A stretch of DNA of 64,000 nt from Micromonospora chaiyaphumensis. GTDB lineage: Bacteria; Actinomycetota; Actinomycetes; Mycobacteriales; Micromonosporaceae. The translations under genes were made by a program, and so were the position numbers. Below, piece after piece: positions 35,576-44,592 of the stretch (its first letter is position 1; each line of letters opens with the position of its first letter). The notes below the pieces were generated by a model that worked only from the letters and a program-made list of their open reading frames with translations, was not told the origin of the DNA and did no database searches. Location of the stretch: positions 50,775-114,774 of the forward strand of contig NZ_FMCS01000015.1 of assembly GCF_900091435.1 (NCBI RefSeq). Reading direction: 5' to 3'.

Positions 35576-36040
35576 ATGAGCAGTCCCACGCCCATGCCCG
35601 AACAGGTCGCCGACCGGCTGGCCATCCGCGACCTGGTCGACGCCTACGCCCACCTGGCCGACCGGCGCGACGCCCAGGGGCAGGCGGCACTCTTCACCGA
35701 CGACGCCCGCGTCGCCGTGTACGACGGCGAGCCCGACACGACCGAGCCGGTGCAGGTCCTCAACGGCCGGGATGAGCTGGCCGAGGCGTTCGGCTCCTTG
35801 CGGAACTACGACAGGACGACCCACTTCAACGGTCAGTGCACGGTGACCGTCGACGGTGACGGCGCCACCGGCGAGACCTACTGCCTGGCGCACCACCTCT
35901 GGGTCGAGGAGGGACAGCGCACCCTCATGGTCATGTCGATCCGCTACCAGGACACGTTCGTCCGGCAGGGCGGCCGGTGGTTCTTCGCCGAGCGCCGGCT
36001 CATCACCGACTGGGTCGACCGCCGTCCTTCGACCGCCTGA
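35576..36040 (+). CDS. SnoaL-like / NTF2-fold protein
   Basis: 154 residues from ATG 35576 behind AAGAGGAACC. LAIRDLVDAYAHLADRRDAQ, ALFTDDARVAVYDGE, HFNGQCTVTVDGD and YQDTFVRQGGRWFFAERRLI are the order of SnoaL-like NTF2-fold proteins, small alpha+beta cones that bind or isomerise hydrophobic compounds. The substrate is unknown. It lies 130 bp after the LysR gene on the same strand and may be under similar control. Confidence 0.88.
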   Translation: MSSPTPMPEQVADRLAIRDLVDAYAHLADRRDAQGQAALFTDDARVAVYDGEPDTTEPVQVLNGRDELAEAFGSLRNYDRTTHFNGQCTVTVDGDGATGETYCLAHHLWVEEGQRTLMVMSIRYQDTFVRQGGRWFFAERRLITDWVDRRPSTA

Positions 36041-36071
36041 CGGTCGCCGGAATCAGCGCGGAGCCCCGGCC

Positions 36072-36112
36072 ATTGCCTCGTCAGCGAGCATGGAACCCGC
36101 TGACGAGGCAAT
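36072..36112. terminator. Bidirectional hairpin between convergent genes
   Basis: ATTGCCTCGTCAGCG (36072-36086) and CGCTGACGAGGCAAT (36098-36112) form a perfect 15-bp stem with an 11-nt loop. It sits between the SnoaL-like stop at 36040 and the M14 peptidase stop at 36133, where it can end transcripts from both sides. There is no T-run, as is common in actinobacteria. Confidence 0.8.
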
Positions 36113-36132
36113 GATCATGGGAGGGCCGTGGG

Positions 36133-38613
36133 CTACTGCTGGGCGATCGTGATCGTCGCCGTGCGGTAGTTGTTGCGCCTGTCGTTCTTCGACGGGTCGT
36201 AGTTCTGCTCGATGTTGCCGGCGCTGTCGACCGAGAACCAGCGGAACGTGGTCGTCTCGGTCACGTGGAACACCTGCCCCGGCTCACGGAACTCGGTCGC
36301 CGCGTAGCGCGGCGACTCGAGGGTGGGCCGGCTGCCGTCCGTCGTGTAGTAGATGGTGGCGGGCTCGCTCGTCTCGAAGCGCACGTCGACGGGCCCGGTG
36401 TACCTCCCGCCGCCGGGCACGAGCTGGGACGTCGGCTTCTGGTGGTCCTTGCCCCAGTCCGCCGCGATCCGGAACATCTCCATGATGCCGTTGGCGTACT
36501 CCATGGTCTCGGAGTGGCCGCTGACGAGGTCCGGGTCTCCCACCCACGCCGGCTGGAACGAACCGCCCTGCCAGTTGCCGGTGGCCGGGTTGTAGACCGA
36601 GCCGCCGACCTCCCAGCCGAAGGCGTAGATCCCGTAGTTGTAGTAGAGGTCCTCGCGCACGTTGCCCGCGGAGGAGTAGAGGACGTCCGACGAGCCGCCG
36701 ACGTTCTCCGGCGTGACGACGGTCTGCCGGTGCGCCTTCACCTGCGACAGGATCCGGGCGGCCGACTGCCAGTAGAACGCCTCGTCACCCAGTGGCGGCC
36801 GCGGCGTGGTGATCCGCCCGTCCGCGATGTAGGCGCCCGGCTGCCAGAACAGCTGGCCGCCGTTGGAGTGCACCGACATCATGAACTTGATGTTCCGGTA
36901 CTTCTCGACCAGCCAGATGATGTTCTTCGACTCCGGCTCGGACAGCTTCTCCGGGCCCTGGTAGGTGTCGCTGACGCAGCTGAACGACCCGCCCGAGTAG
37001 CCGTCGTGGGCCGACCCGACCCGGTAGTTCCGGTTCAGGTCCACGCCCCAGGAGTTGCGCCGGGCCGGATCGGCGTTGTCGTCCGGGCAGTGGTTCGTCA
37101 TGTTCCGGCGCTGCGAGGCGAAGTTGTAGAAGCTGTAGTTCGCCCCGTCGGGGTTGTTGGACAGGATGAAGAAGATGTCGGTGTTGTCGACGATCTTCCT
37201 GGTCTCCCGGTCGGACGCGTAGTTGTGCACCAGGCGCTCGGCCGACTCCAGGCTGGTCGTCGCGGGCACCCATTCGCGGGCGTGGTCCTGCGCCTGGATC
37301 AGCACGCCCGGGTTCCTGCCGTCGCGGTGCTTGCCGATCCGCAGGACGGGGATCGTGGCCGGGCCGCGGGGCACCTCGCCCTCCGGGGCGCCGACGCGCT
37401 TCTGGTCGAGGAAGTCGGTCAGCGCGACCGGGCCGGCGGTCGCCGCGACGATGCCGGTGCCCGCGTTGGTGCGATACGGGTGCGCCCGGTCGATCAGGCC
37501 CTGGGACTGGCTCTCCAGTGCCGCCGCCACCTGCATGGCCGTGCTCGCCGGCGCACCGGAGGCGTCCTTCGCGAGGAGCACGCGGATCGCCTTGCCGGCG
37601 ACCTCGACCGCGAGCGGGAGGTTGGCCCCCGGCCGGTCCACGAACTCGACGGTGATGTCGTTGCCGCCCTCGTGGCCCCAGGCGGCCGAGCTGACCACGA
37701 CCGCGCTCTGCCCGGTGCCGCCGATCGTGGCCTGCGCCTTTCGCTGGTAGCCGTTCGTCTTGTTCGGCAGGTAGACGATCTCGGCGATGCCCGGGTACTG
37801 GCGGGCGATCTCCTCGGCGCGGCTGAAGAGCTGCTGCGGGTGCCGGTAGCCGTCGACGAAGTCCCACTTGTAGGAGGGGTTCGCCGTCAGCGGCGGCGCC
37901 CCGTCCTCGAGCCAGTTGGAGACGTAGCCGGTGGCGACGCCCCCCGTCGAGCTCGTGACCCGGATCTGGCTCGGGCGGGCGTCGAGCTTGAACAGGTTCC
38001 GGTGGAACATGTACTGCCCGGAGTCGACGAACCGGCTCATGGTCCGGGCGGAGCCGAACGCGGTGCCCGCGCCCGAGTCGTTCTCGAGCTGCATCCCGAC
38101 CACCGGGTTCGTCTGCGCCCCTTCGGTGGTTCGCGCCTCGACGTAGAGGAAGCCCTGGCCCTTCGTCGTGAACCAGTCGGCACGGGCGATCCGCACCGTC
38201 TCCTCGTGCGCGAGCGGCTGGACAGCGGTCGTGCGGAGGGTCTGGAGGCCGCCGTCGGCCTCCTCGCTCCAGGTGAAGCCCTCGCCGTCGCCGAGGATCT
38301 CGACGCCCAGCGCCTTGAGCTCGGCGACCTGCTCGGCGGTCGCCACCGCCTCGCCCTCGATGCCGGTCGGCACGCGCTGGAGACCGTGTTCGAGGTCGAA
38401 GCCGGCGGCGGCCACCTTGTCCAGCATGTCGGCGCCGGTCAGCTTGATGCGTACGAGGCGCGCGGCCTCCGGAGCCTCGAGGCTGGATCGTCCGGAGCCT
38501 GCCGAGGCTCCCGACCCGGCGGGATCCGCGCCCGCGGGCCCGGTCGCCATGAGGACGCTTCCCACCAGGGTGGGCAGCGCGAAAAGCGCTATGCGTCGTC
38601 GTGTCCGTCGCAT
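36133..38613 (-). CDS. Secreted M14 zinc carboxypeptidase
   Basis: 826 residues from ATG 38613, which follows GGAGGGGAGA. The signal peptide is MRRTRRRIALFALPTLVGSV up to ATGPAGA. The M14 domain (about residues 260-700) has the zinc ligands in AQDHAREW (H-x-x-E, near 443) and MMSVHSNGGQ (near 578), and the catalytic Glu in FGWEVGGS (near 666). It removes C-terminal residues from extracellular peptides. The last 90 residues (SEPATIYYTTDGSRPTLESP, TTTFRWFSVDSAGNIE) match the chitobiase/hexosaminidase C-terminal beta domain. It is a stand-alone gene with a strong terminator after it. Confidence 0.93.
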   Translation of the reverse strand: MRRTRRRIALFALPTLVGSVLMATGPAGADPAGSGASAGSGRSSLEAPEAARLVRIKLTGADMLDKVAAAGFDLEHGLQRVPTGIEGEAVATAEQVAELKALGVEILGDGEGFTWSEEADGGLQTLRTTAVQPLAHEETVRIARADWFTTKGQGFLYVEARTTEGAQTNPVVGMQLENDSGAGTAFGSARTMSRFVDSGQYMFHRNLFKLDARPSQIRVTSSTGGVATGYVSNWLEDGAPPLTANPSYKWDFVDGYRHPQQLFSRAEEIARQYPGIAEIVYLPNKTNGYQRKAQATIGGTGQSAVVVSSAAWGHEGGNDITVEFVDRPGANLPLAVEVAGKAIRVLLAKDASGAPASTAMQVAAALESQSQGLIDRAHPYRTNAGTGIVAATAGPVALTDFLDQKRVGAPEGEVPRGPATIPVLRIGKHRDGRNPGVLIQAQDHAREWVPATTSLESAERLVHNYASDRETRKIVDNTDIFFILSNNPDGANYSFYNFASQRRNMTNHCPDDNADPARRNSWGVDLNRNYRVGSAHDGYSGGSFSCVSDTYQGPEKLSEPESKNIIWLVEKYRNIKFMMSVHSNGGQLFWQPGAYIADGRITTPRPPLGDEAFYWQSAARILSQVKAHRQTVVTPENVGGSSDVLYSSAGNVREDLYYNYGIYAFGWEVGGSVYNPATGNWQGGSFQPAWVGDPDLVSGHSETMEYANGIMEMFRIAADWGKDHQKPTSQLVPGGGRYTGPVDVRFETSEPATIYYTTDGSRPTLESPRYAATEFREPGQVFHVTETTTFRWFSVDSAGNIEQNYDPSKNDRRNNYRTATITIAQQ

Positions 38614-38873
38614 TCTCCCCTCCTTCTGCTTGCGACGTGCGGTTGACGCGGTGGCCGGCCCGGCTGCGGGCAGGCCGTCCATCCGCGACGGTCACGCCGG
38701 GCTCGCGCAGGGTCGGCCCGTGCACGACGGTGGTCACCGCCGTGACGGGATCGGGGAGGACCGAGAGTGAGCCGGGTTGCGTCGAGGGTATGCAGGTTCG
38801 TCGCTGCGAAGGATCGGCCGAACTGGATTTGAGCTTTACTTGAGGCGTTGCGCGACGGCGTACCTACCGGGCG

Positions 38874-39611
38874 CTACCGCTCCGCCGGGGCGGGACCGCG
38901 GTCCGCGAACTCGTACGTGGTGGTCAGGCCCTCCGGCAGGTCGGGGACCAGCGCGTTGGTGCCGTCGACCACCTGGACGTAGCGCTTGCCCTGGAAGATC
39001 GAGTAGGTCCCGTCGGCGACCTTCTCGATCGTGAAGAGCTGGGCCGAGGTCGCCGGCTCGCACGCCCGGCCGCGGACGCTGCCCGGGGCGGCGTCGTGCA
39101 CGACGGTCATGCAGACCCGGTCGGTGCCGCCCGGCCTGGCCAGCATGATCCGGAACCGGTCACCCTCGGGGCGCAGCACCCACAGCGCCCGGTCGTCGAT
39201 GCCCTGCTCGGTGGTGGCCCGCACCCGGTCGTCGTCACGGCCGGTCGCCAGCGTGGACGAACCCATGCCGGGCACCAGGATCAGGACCTGCCGCCGGCCG
39301 CTGAGGATCTCCTGGGGCCCCGCCGAGGGGGTCACGGACGGGTCGACCGAGGGGGTCACGGACGGGACGGCGGAGGGCGTGACCGGGCCCGCCGGGCCGA
39401 CACCCGGGTCCGGTGGGACGACGTGGTCCCGGGCCTGCAGCAGGGTGGTCCCGGCGGCCACGGCCGCGACGGCCAGTCCCACGCCGGTGACGGCCGTCCG
39501 GCGCCTCCGGCGCTGCTCGCTGCGCCGGCGCAGCGTCTGCGGACCGGGCAGCGTGGTGACGCGCCGCACGCCGTCGGCGATCGCGGCGAGGTCGTCGCGC
39601 GGATCAGCCAT
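38874..39611 (-). CDS. Membrane-anchored partner of the sigma factor
   Basis: 245 residues. The N-terminal 35 residues are cytoplasmic and Arg-rich, followed by a single membrane segment (AVTGVGLAVAAVAAGTTLL, about 40-58), a Pro/Ser/Thr linker of PSVTPSVDPSVTPSA type, and an extracellular domain with four conserved-looking Cys or Trp positions (RVCMTVVHD, RGRACEP). It overlaps the end of the sigma-factor gene by eight bases, so the two are coupled. It may serve as an anti-sigma protein or cell-surface sensor, although no zinc anti-sigma motif is present. Confidence 0.7.
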   Translation of the reverse strand: MADPRDDLAAIADGVRRVTTLPGPQTLRRRSEQRRRRRTAVTGVGLAVAAVAAGTTLLQARDHVVPPDPGVGPAGPVTPSAVPSVTPSVDPSVTPSAGPQEILSGRRQVLILVPGMGSSTLATGRDDDRVRATTEQGIDDRALWVLRPEGDRFRIMLARPGGTDRVCMTVVHDAAPGSVRGRACEPATSAQLFTIEKVADGTYSIFQGKRYVQVVDGTNALVPDLPEGLTTTYEFADRGPAPAER

Positions 39612-40104
39612 GGGAGGCCCCCTCGTGGTGCGTGTCGGTCAGCATCCCGGCCATCGCCTTCCGACCGCGGGCGAGGTACGCCTTCACGGTGCCGACGGGC
39701 ACCTGCATCTCCGCGGCGACGTCGGCGACGCTGAGATCGTTGAGGTGATGCAGCACGACGGCGCGGCGCTGGTTGGGGTTCAGCCGCTGCAGCGCCTGGA
39801 GCAGGGCGACGTGGTCCTCGCTGAGCCCGGGCACGCTCTGGTCGACGGCGGCCCGGTGGTGCGCGCGGATCCGGTTGAGCGTCTTGCGCCAGCTGCTCAC
39901 CGCGATCCGGGAGGCGACCCGGCGGACCCAGGCCTCGGGGCTGTCCGCCTCCCGCACGGTCCGCCACCGCTGCCAGGCCCTCATGAAGGCCTCGGCGACG
40001 GCGTCCTCGGCCTCGCCGCGGTTGCCGGTCAGCACGTAGACGTGACCCACCACCCGTCCCGCACAGGCCGTGTAGAAAGCGTCGAACTCCTCGGCGTCAC
40101 CCAC
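39604..40104 (-). CDS. SigE-family ECF RNA polymerase sigma factor
   Basis: 166 residues from GTG 40104. Region 2 is FYTACAGRVVGHVYVLTGNR, EAEDAVAEAFMRAWQRW; region 4 is LNPNQRRAVVLHHLNDLSVA, DVAAEMQVPVGTVKAYLARG. This is the SigE-family type frequent in actinobacteria. It directs RNA polymerase to a small regulon, possibly under control of the coupled membrane protein. The gene is divergent from the S8 peptidase, 187 bp apart, which is a candidate target. Confidence 0.92.
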   Translation of the reverse strand: MGDAEEFDAFYTACAGRVVGHVYVLTGNRGEAEDAVAEAFMRAWQRWRTVREADSPEAWVRRVASRIAVSSWRKTLNRIRAHHRAAVDQSVPGLSEDHVALLQALQRLNPNQRRAVVLHHLNDLSVADVAAEMQVPVGTVKAYLARGRKAMAGMLTDTHHEGASHG

Positions 40105-40291
40105 CTGACCTGTGCTCCCTCCCTCCGGGGCCTCGTACCGCGGTCACCGGCGCATGGAACCCGGGCGGGAGATGCGGCTGCACCGCCAGGGGCGAATTTG
40201 TGACCAGCGCCACATCCGGAGAGATCAACCGGCCGACCCGACCAGGCGTCATCGTGCCGTCCCGGGAGAGGCCCGTGGCGGAGAGGACGAT

Positions 40292-43200
40292 GTGCGACCT
40301 CGGCAACGACGCGCTCTGACCGCAGGGGTGCTCGCGACCGCGCTGGCCGTGGCGGGCCTGGCGGCTCAGCCGGTGGCGGCGCAGGAGAGGCCGGCGGCGC
40401 CGGTCTCCGGCACGCCCGGCACCTTCACGTTGATCACGGGGGACCGGGTGTCGCTGGGCGCGGACGGCCGCCCCGAGATCCAGCCGGCGCCGGGGCGGGC
40501 CGGCACGCGGTTCGTCAGCAGCCGGGAAGGCGGCCACCAGTACGTCGTCCCGGTGGACGCCGTGCCGCTGCTGCACGACGGTCGACTCGACCGGCGGCTG
40601 TTCGACCTCACCACGCTCGGCGAGCTCGGCTACGACGACCGGGCGGCCGAACTGCCGCTGCTGGTCGCGTACCCGGAGGACGCCGCGGCCCCGGCGCGGT
40701 CCGCCGCCGTCCGGGGCGCCGCGCGGGTGCACGCGGACCTGCCCGCCGCCCACGCGCTGGCCGTGCGGACGGACCGGAACGGCCGGGCCGAGCTGTGGTC
40801 CTCCCTCACCCGCGGCACGGCGTCGGCCCGCACCCTCGCCGCCGGGGTCACCCGCGTCTGGCTGGACGGCAAGCGCCGAATCTCCCTGGACCGCAGCGTG
40901 CCGCAGATCGGCGCCCCGAACGCCTGGCAGGCCGGTTTCGACGGCACCGGCGTGACCGTCGGCGTGCTGGACACCGGGATCGACGCCGGCCACCCCGACT
41001 TCGCCGGGCACCTCGCCGCGGTCCGGGACTTCACCGGCGGCGACGACCCGACCGACACCGTCGGTCACGGCACCCACGTGGCGTCGACCATCGTGGGCAG
41101 CGGCGCCGCCTCCGGCGGCCGGTACCGCGGCGTGGCACCGGGCGCGAAACTGGTCGTCGGCAAGGTCTGTGCCACCAACGAGTGCCTGGACTCGGACGTC
41201 ATCGCCGGCATGGAGTGGGCCGCCGCGCAGGCCCGCGTGGTCAACCTGAGCCTGGGCGACACCGACCGGCCGGGCCCCGACCCGCTGGAGACCGCGGTCC
41301 AGGACCTGAGCCACCGGTACGGCACCCTCTTCGTGGTCGCCGCCGGCAACGAGGGCAAGCCGAAGTCGGTCATGACGCCGGCCTCCGCGGACGACGCCCT
41401 CGCCGTGGCCGCCGTCGACGCGGACGACCAGCGCGCCTACTTCTCCGCGCGCGGGCCCCGGGTGGGCGACAACCACATCAAGCCCGAGATCAGCGCGCCG
41501 GGCGTGGACATCGTGGCCGCTGCCCCCGGGGGCGGCTACGCCACCATGTCGGGCACGTCGATGGCGACCCCGCACGTGGCCGGCTCGGCCGCGATCCTCG
41601 CCGGACAGCACCCCGACTGGTCCGGCCCGCAGCTCAAGGCCGCCCTCATGGACTCCGCCAAGCCGGCCGGCGAGGACAGCCTCTACGAGCAGGGCGCGGG
41701 CCGGCTGGACATCGGCCGCGCCGTCGCCCAGCCGGTCGCCGCCGAGGTCGCCGCGATCGACTTCCCGGTCCAGCGCTGGCCCCACGGCGACGACACCCCC
41801 GTCGCCCAGGTCGTCGGCTACCGCAACACGGGCACCGCGCCGGTCACCCTGTCGCTGAGCGTCGCCCCGGCGCCGGCCGGCATGGTCACCGTCAGCCCGG
41901 CCACCCTTGTCGTTCCGGCCGGTGGCCGCGCCCAGGCGACGATCACCGTGGACACCCGGGTGGACGCGCCCGACGGCCTCTACCAGGGCGCGCTCACCGC
42001 GACCGGCGCCGGCGACCTGCGGGTACGGACGCCGTTCGCGCTCAACCGGGAGATCGAGAGCTACGACGTCCGGCTCGACCACACCGGGCGCGACGGCCGA
42101 CCGGCCACCGAGTACACCACCGTGGCCGCGAACCTGGCGACGGGCGAGTTCAGCACCCTGGAGGCGCAACCGGGCGGCGGCGTCCTGCGGCTGCCCAAGG
42201 GCCGGTACGCGCTGTACAGCACCATCCACGAGGGCGCCGCGTCGACCCTGCTCGCGCAACCCGTCCTCGACGTGCGCGGCCCGGTCACCGAGGCGCTCGA
42301 CGCCCGCACGGCCCGGCCGGTCTCGCTGACCCTGCCCCACCGGGACGCCGCACCGCTCGCGATCCACGTGAGCGCGACCTGGAACGACGGTCTTCGCTAC
42401 CCGGGTGTGCAGCTCGACGGCGAGTCGTTCGAGGAGGTCTTCTTCGGCCGGATCGGCCCCGCCGTCGCGGCCCCCGAGTTCACGGCGACACTGGGCGTCG
42501 GGCTCGCCCGCCCCGGCCCCGACCGGAGCTTCCGGAACAGCCCCTACACCTACGACCTCGCGTACGTCCGCCAGGGCGACATGTTCACCGGCCTCACCCG
42601 GAAGCTGTCACCGAAGAACCTCGCCACCGTCAAGGCGACCTACCGGAGCCAGTCGACCACCGCGACCGCCGCCCGGTTCCACCGCGCGGCGTCCCCCGGC
42701 GGCGCCGGGCCCATCGGCTCGCACACGTCGTTCGACCTGCCCTTCCGCGCCACCGAGTACTACAACACCGACGGCGGCATCGTCTGGACGTCCACGTTCG
42801 TCGAGGGCGACAACCTCACCGCCCAGGAGTCGGTTTTCAAGCCGGGCCGGACGTACACCCAGCTCTGGAACGCGGCGCCCTTCGGGCCCACGGTGGGCGG
42901 CGCCCCGGCCCTGGCGCCACTGGGGTACGCGGGCCGCGACGGCGACACCATCTCGGTCGCGTCGCCGCCGTTGTTCGGCGACGCGGCGGGCCGCCCCGCG
43001 AGCCGCGACGACCTGCCGGTCCACCTCCGGCTGTTCCGCGACGGCACGGAGATCGGCACGGCGGACAGTGCGTACGCGGACTTCCCGGTGCCCCCCGGCA
43101 GGGCCACCTACCGTCTGGAGGCGGCCGTCACCCGCGGCGCGCCGGACACCCTGTCGACGTCGGTCTCGGTGGCCTGGACCTTCACCTCCGCGCACACGTC

Positions 43201-43522
43201 GAAGCCGGAGCGGCTGCCCCTGACGACGGCCCGGCCCGTCCCCGCGCTCGACGACGCCAACACGGCGAGGGCCGGCACGACGATGACCCTGCCCGTGGCG
43301 CTCGACCGGCTGGCGGGGTCCACCGCCGCGCCCGGCCGGGTGGTCGGCGTCTCGGCCTCGTTCGACGACGGCAGGACGTGGGTGGTGTTGCCGGTGCACC
43401 GGGACACCGCCCTCATCCGGCACCCGCGGCAGCCCGGCTTCGTCTCGCTGCGCCTGACCGCCGCCGACAGCGCCGGCAACACCGTGACCCAGACGATCCA
43501 GCGGGCCTACCGGATCGCCTGA
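40292..43522 (+). CDS. Secreted S8 (subtilisin-like) serine peptidase
   Basis: 1,076 residues. GTG 40292 was chosen because GGAGAGG precedes it and a signal peptide follows (MRPRQRRALTAGVLATALAV, AAQPVAAQ). The catalytic triad is D227 (VLDTGID), H259 (VGHGTHVA) and S423 (MSGTSMATPHVAG), with oxyanion N353 in AAGNEG. A propeptide-like region precedes the catalytic domain. About 600 residues of beta-rich domains follow, beginning with a Fn3-like segment (TGTAPVTLSLSV). It degrades extracellular protein. The gene is divergent to the SigE-family sigma factor. Confidence 0.94.
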   Translation: MRPRQRRALTAGVLATALAVAGLAAQPVAAQERPAAPVSGTPGTFTLITGDRVSLGADGRPEIQPAPGRAGTRFVSSREGGHQYVVPVDAVPLLHDGRLDRRLFDLTTLGELGYDDRAAELPLLVAYPEDAAAPARSAAVRGAARVHADLPAAHALAVRTDRNGRAELWSSLTRGTASARTLAAGVTRVWLDGKRRISLDRSVPQIGAPNAWQAGFDGTGVTVGVLDTGIDAGHPDFAGHLAAVRDFTGGDDPTDTVGHGTHVASTIVGSGAASGGRYRGVAPGAKLVVGKVCATNECLDSDVIAGMEWAAAQARVVNLSLGDTDRPGPDPLETAVQDLSHRYGTLFVVAAGNEGKPKSVMTPASADDALAVAAVDADDQRAYFSARGPRVGDNHIKPEISAPGVDIVAAAPGGGYATMSGTSMATPHVAGSAAILAGQHPDWSGPQLKAALMDSAKPAGEDSLYEQGAGRLDIGRAVAQPVAAEVAAIDFPVQRWPHGDDTPVAQVVGYRNTGTAPVTLSLSVAPAPAGMVTVSPATLVVPAGGRAQATITVDTRVDAPDGLYQGALTATGAGDLRVRTPFALNREIESYDVRLDHTGRDGRPATEYTTVAANLATGEFSTLEAQPGGGVLRLPKGRYALYSTIHEGAASTLLAQPVLDVRGPVTEALDARTARPVSLTLPHRDAAPLAIHVSATWNDGLRYPGVQLDGESFEEVFFGRIGPAVAAPEFTATLGVGLARPGPDRSFRNSPYTYDLAYVRQGDMFTGLTRKLSPKNLATVKATYRSQSTTATAARFHRAASPGGAGPIGSHTSFDLPFRATEYYNTDGGIVWTSTFVEGDNLTAQESVFKPGRTYTQLWNAAPFGPTVGGAPALAPLGYAGRDGDTISVASPPLFGDAAGRPASRDDLPVHLRLFRDGTEIGTADSAYADFPVPPGRATYRLEAAVTRGAPDTLSTSVSVAWTFTSAHTSKPERLPLTTARPVPALDDANTARAGTTMTLPVALDRLAGSTAAPGRVVGVSASFDDGRTWVVLPVHRDTALIRHPRQPGFVSLRLTAADSAGNTVTQTIQRAYRIA

Positions 43523-43623
43523 CTCCCGGCGGGTCCGGGGCGGCGGCGGGCTGCCGCCGCCCCGGATGGCTCGGCCGCTCCGGGCCTGTTGCGGTGGCGC
43601 CACCGGTAGGTACGGTCGTCCGC

Positions 43624-44589
43624 GTGGATCTGGAAGACACCGCCGCCCGGCTCGGGGTGCCCGTCGAGGACGTCGAGCGCGTGCACCGGCTCGCCGGTGA
43701 CCGGCCGTCCGCCCCGCTGCCGGCCAAAGCCGACGCCCCCGCGATCCTGGACCGGCTCGGGGTACGCCCGGACGACGCCGCCGAGATCATGGCGGGCTGG
43801 CCCGACGCCGATTCGCCGCTGTGGACTCCGGAGCTGCGCTGGCTGCTCGACCGCTCGATCGCCCTGGTCCGCGCCGATCTCGGGGGCCACGGCTGGCTGG
43901 TGCCCGGTCCGGCGCTGCCCCGCGAACGCGGCCTCGCCTGGCGGCATCTCTACGGGTACGCGTACCTGGCCCTGGTCGGCGTCGTCCGGGCGTACCACCG
44001 CGACCACGGCATCGCCGACACGGTGTCGTGGGTGACCCTCGCGGACCTGGGCCGCAACCTCGCGGTCGACCGGCGGATGCGGGGCGAGGGCTGGCCGGTC
44101 ATGCAGAGCTGGCTGACGCTGCACGTGCGCGGCGGCCTCTACGAGCTGGGCCGGCTGCAGCACCAGCGCGGCGACGCCGGCACCATCGACCTGCACATTC
44201 CCGACGCGGGGCCGCTGACCCCGGAGGCGGTCGAGGCGTCGCTCGACGAGGCACGCGAGTTCTTCCCACGCCACTTCCCGGACGAGCGCTACACGGCGTT
44301 CGCCTGCGGCTCGTGGCTGCTCGACCCGCAGCTGCGGGAATACCTGCCCGAGGACTCCAACATCGTCCGGTTCCAGCGGAGGTTCGAGCTGGAGCCCTAC
44401 GAGGAGCCGGACGGGCTGGACGGCGACGTCGAGGTGCTGCGGTTCGTGTTCCGCACCCTGACCACGCCGCTCGACCAGCTGCCGCGCGGCACCGTGCTCC
44501 AGCGCGCGGTCGTCGACCACCTGAAGGCCGGCCGCCACTGGCAGTGGCGCCGCGGCCGCTTCCCGATCCCGCCACGGTCGACGGTGTAG
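43624..44589 (+). CDS. Acyltransferase domain protein (NAT_N/GNAT_C type)
   Basis: 321 residues starting at GTG 43624. A helical N-terminal half is followed by GWPVMQSWLTLHVRGGLYEL, IDLHIPDAGPLTPEAVEASL, FFPRHFPDERYTAFACGSWL, LDPQLREYLPEDSNIVRFQ. This pattern is the GNAT-related acyltransferase family with paired N and C domains. The substrate is unknown. It is cytoplasmic and follows the S8 peptidase by 101 bp on the same strand, converging with the lysozyme gene (3 bp between the genes). Confidence 0.8.
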   Translation: MDLEDTAARLGVPVEDVERVHRLAGDRPSAPLPAKADAPAILDRLGVRPDDAAEIMAGWPDADSPLWTPELRWLLDRSIALVRADLGGHGWLVPGPALPRERGLAWRHLYGYAYLALVGVVRAYHRDHGIADTVSWVTLADLGRNLAVDRRMRGEGWPVMQSWLTLHVRGGLYELGRLQHQRGDAGTIDLHIPDAGPLTPEAVEASLDEAREFFPRHFPDERYTAFACGSWLLDPQLREYLPEDSNIVRFQRRFELEPYEEPDGLDGDVEVLRFVFRTLTTPLDQLPRGTVLQRAVVDHLKAGRHWQWRRGRFPIPPRSTV

Positions 44590-44592
44590 CGG

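Noticed and set aside
40795..44589. A 1,264-codon plus-strand frame across the S8 peptidase and the acyltransferase
   Set aside because: Within 40,795-43,522 it is an Arg/Pro/Gly-rich shadow of the peptidase gene, whose catalytic triad is in another frame. Only its last 321 codons (from 43624) are a real gene.
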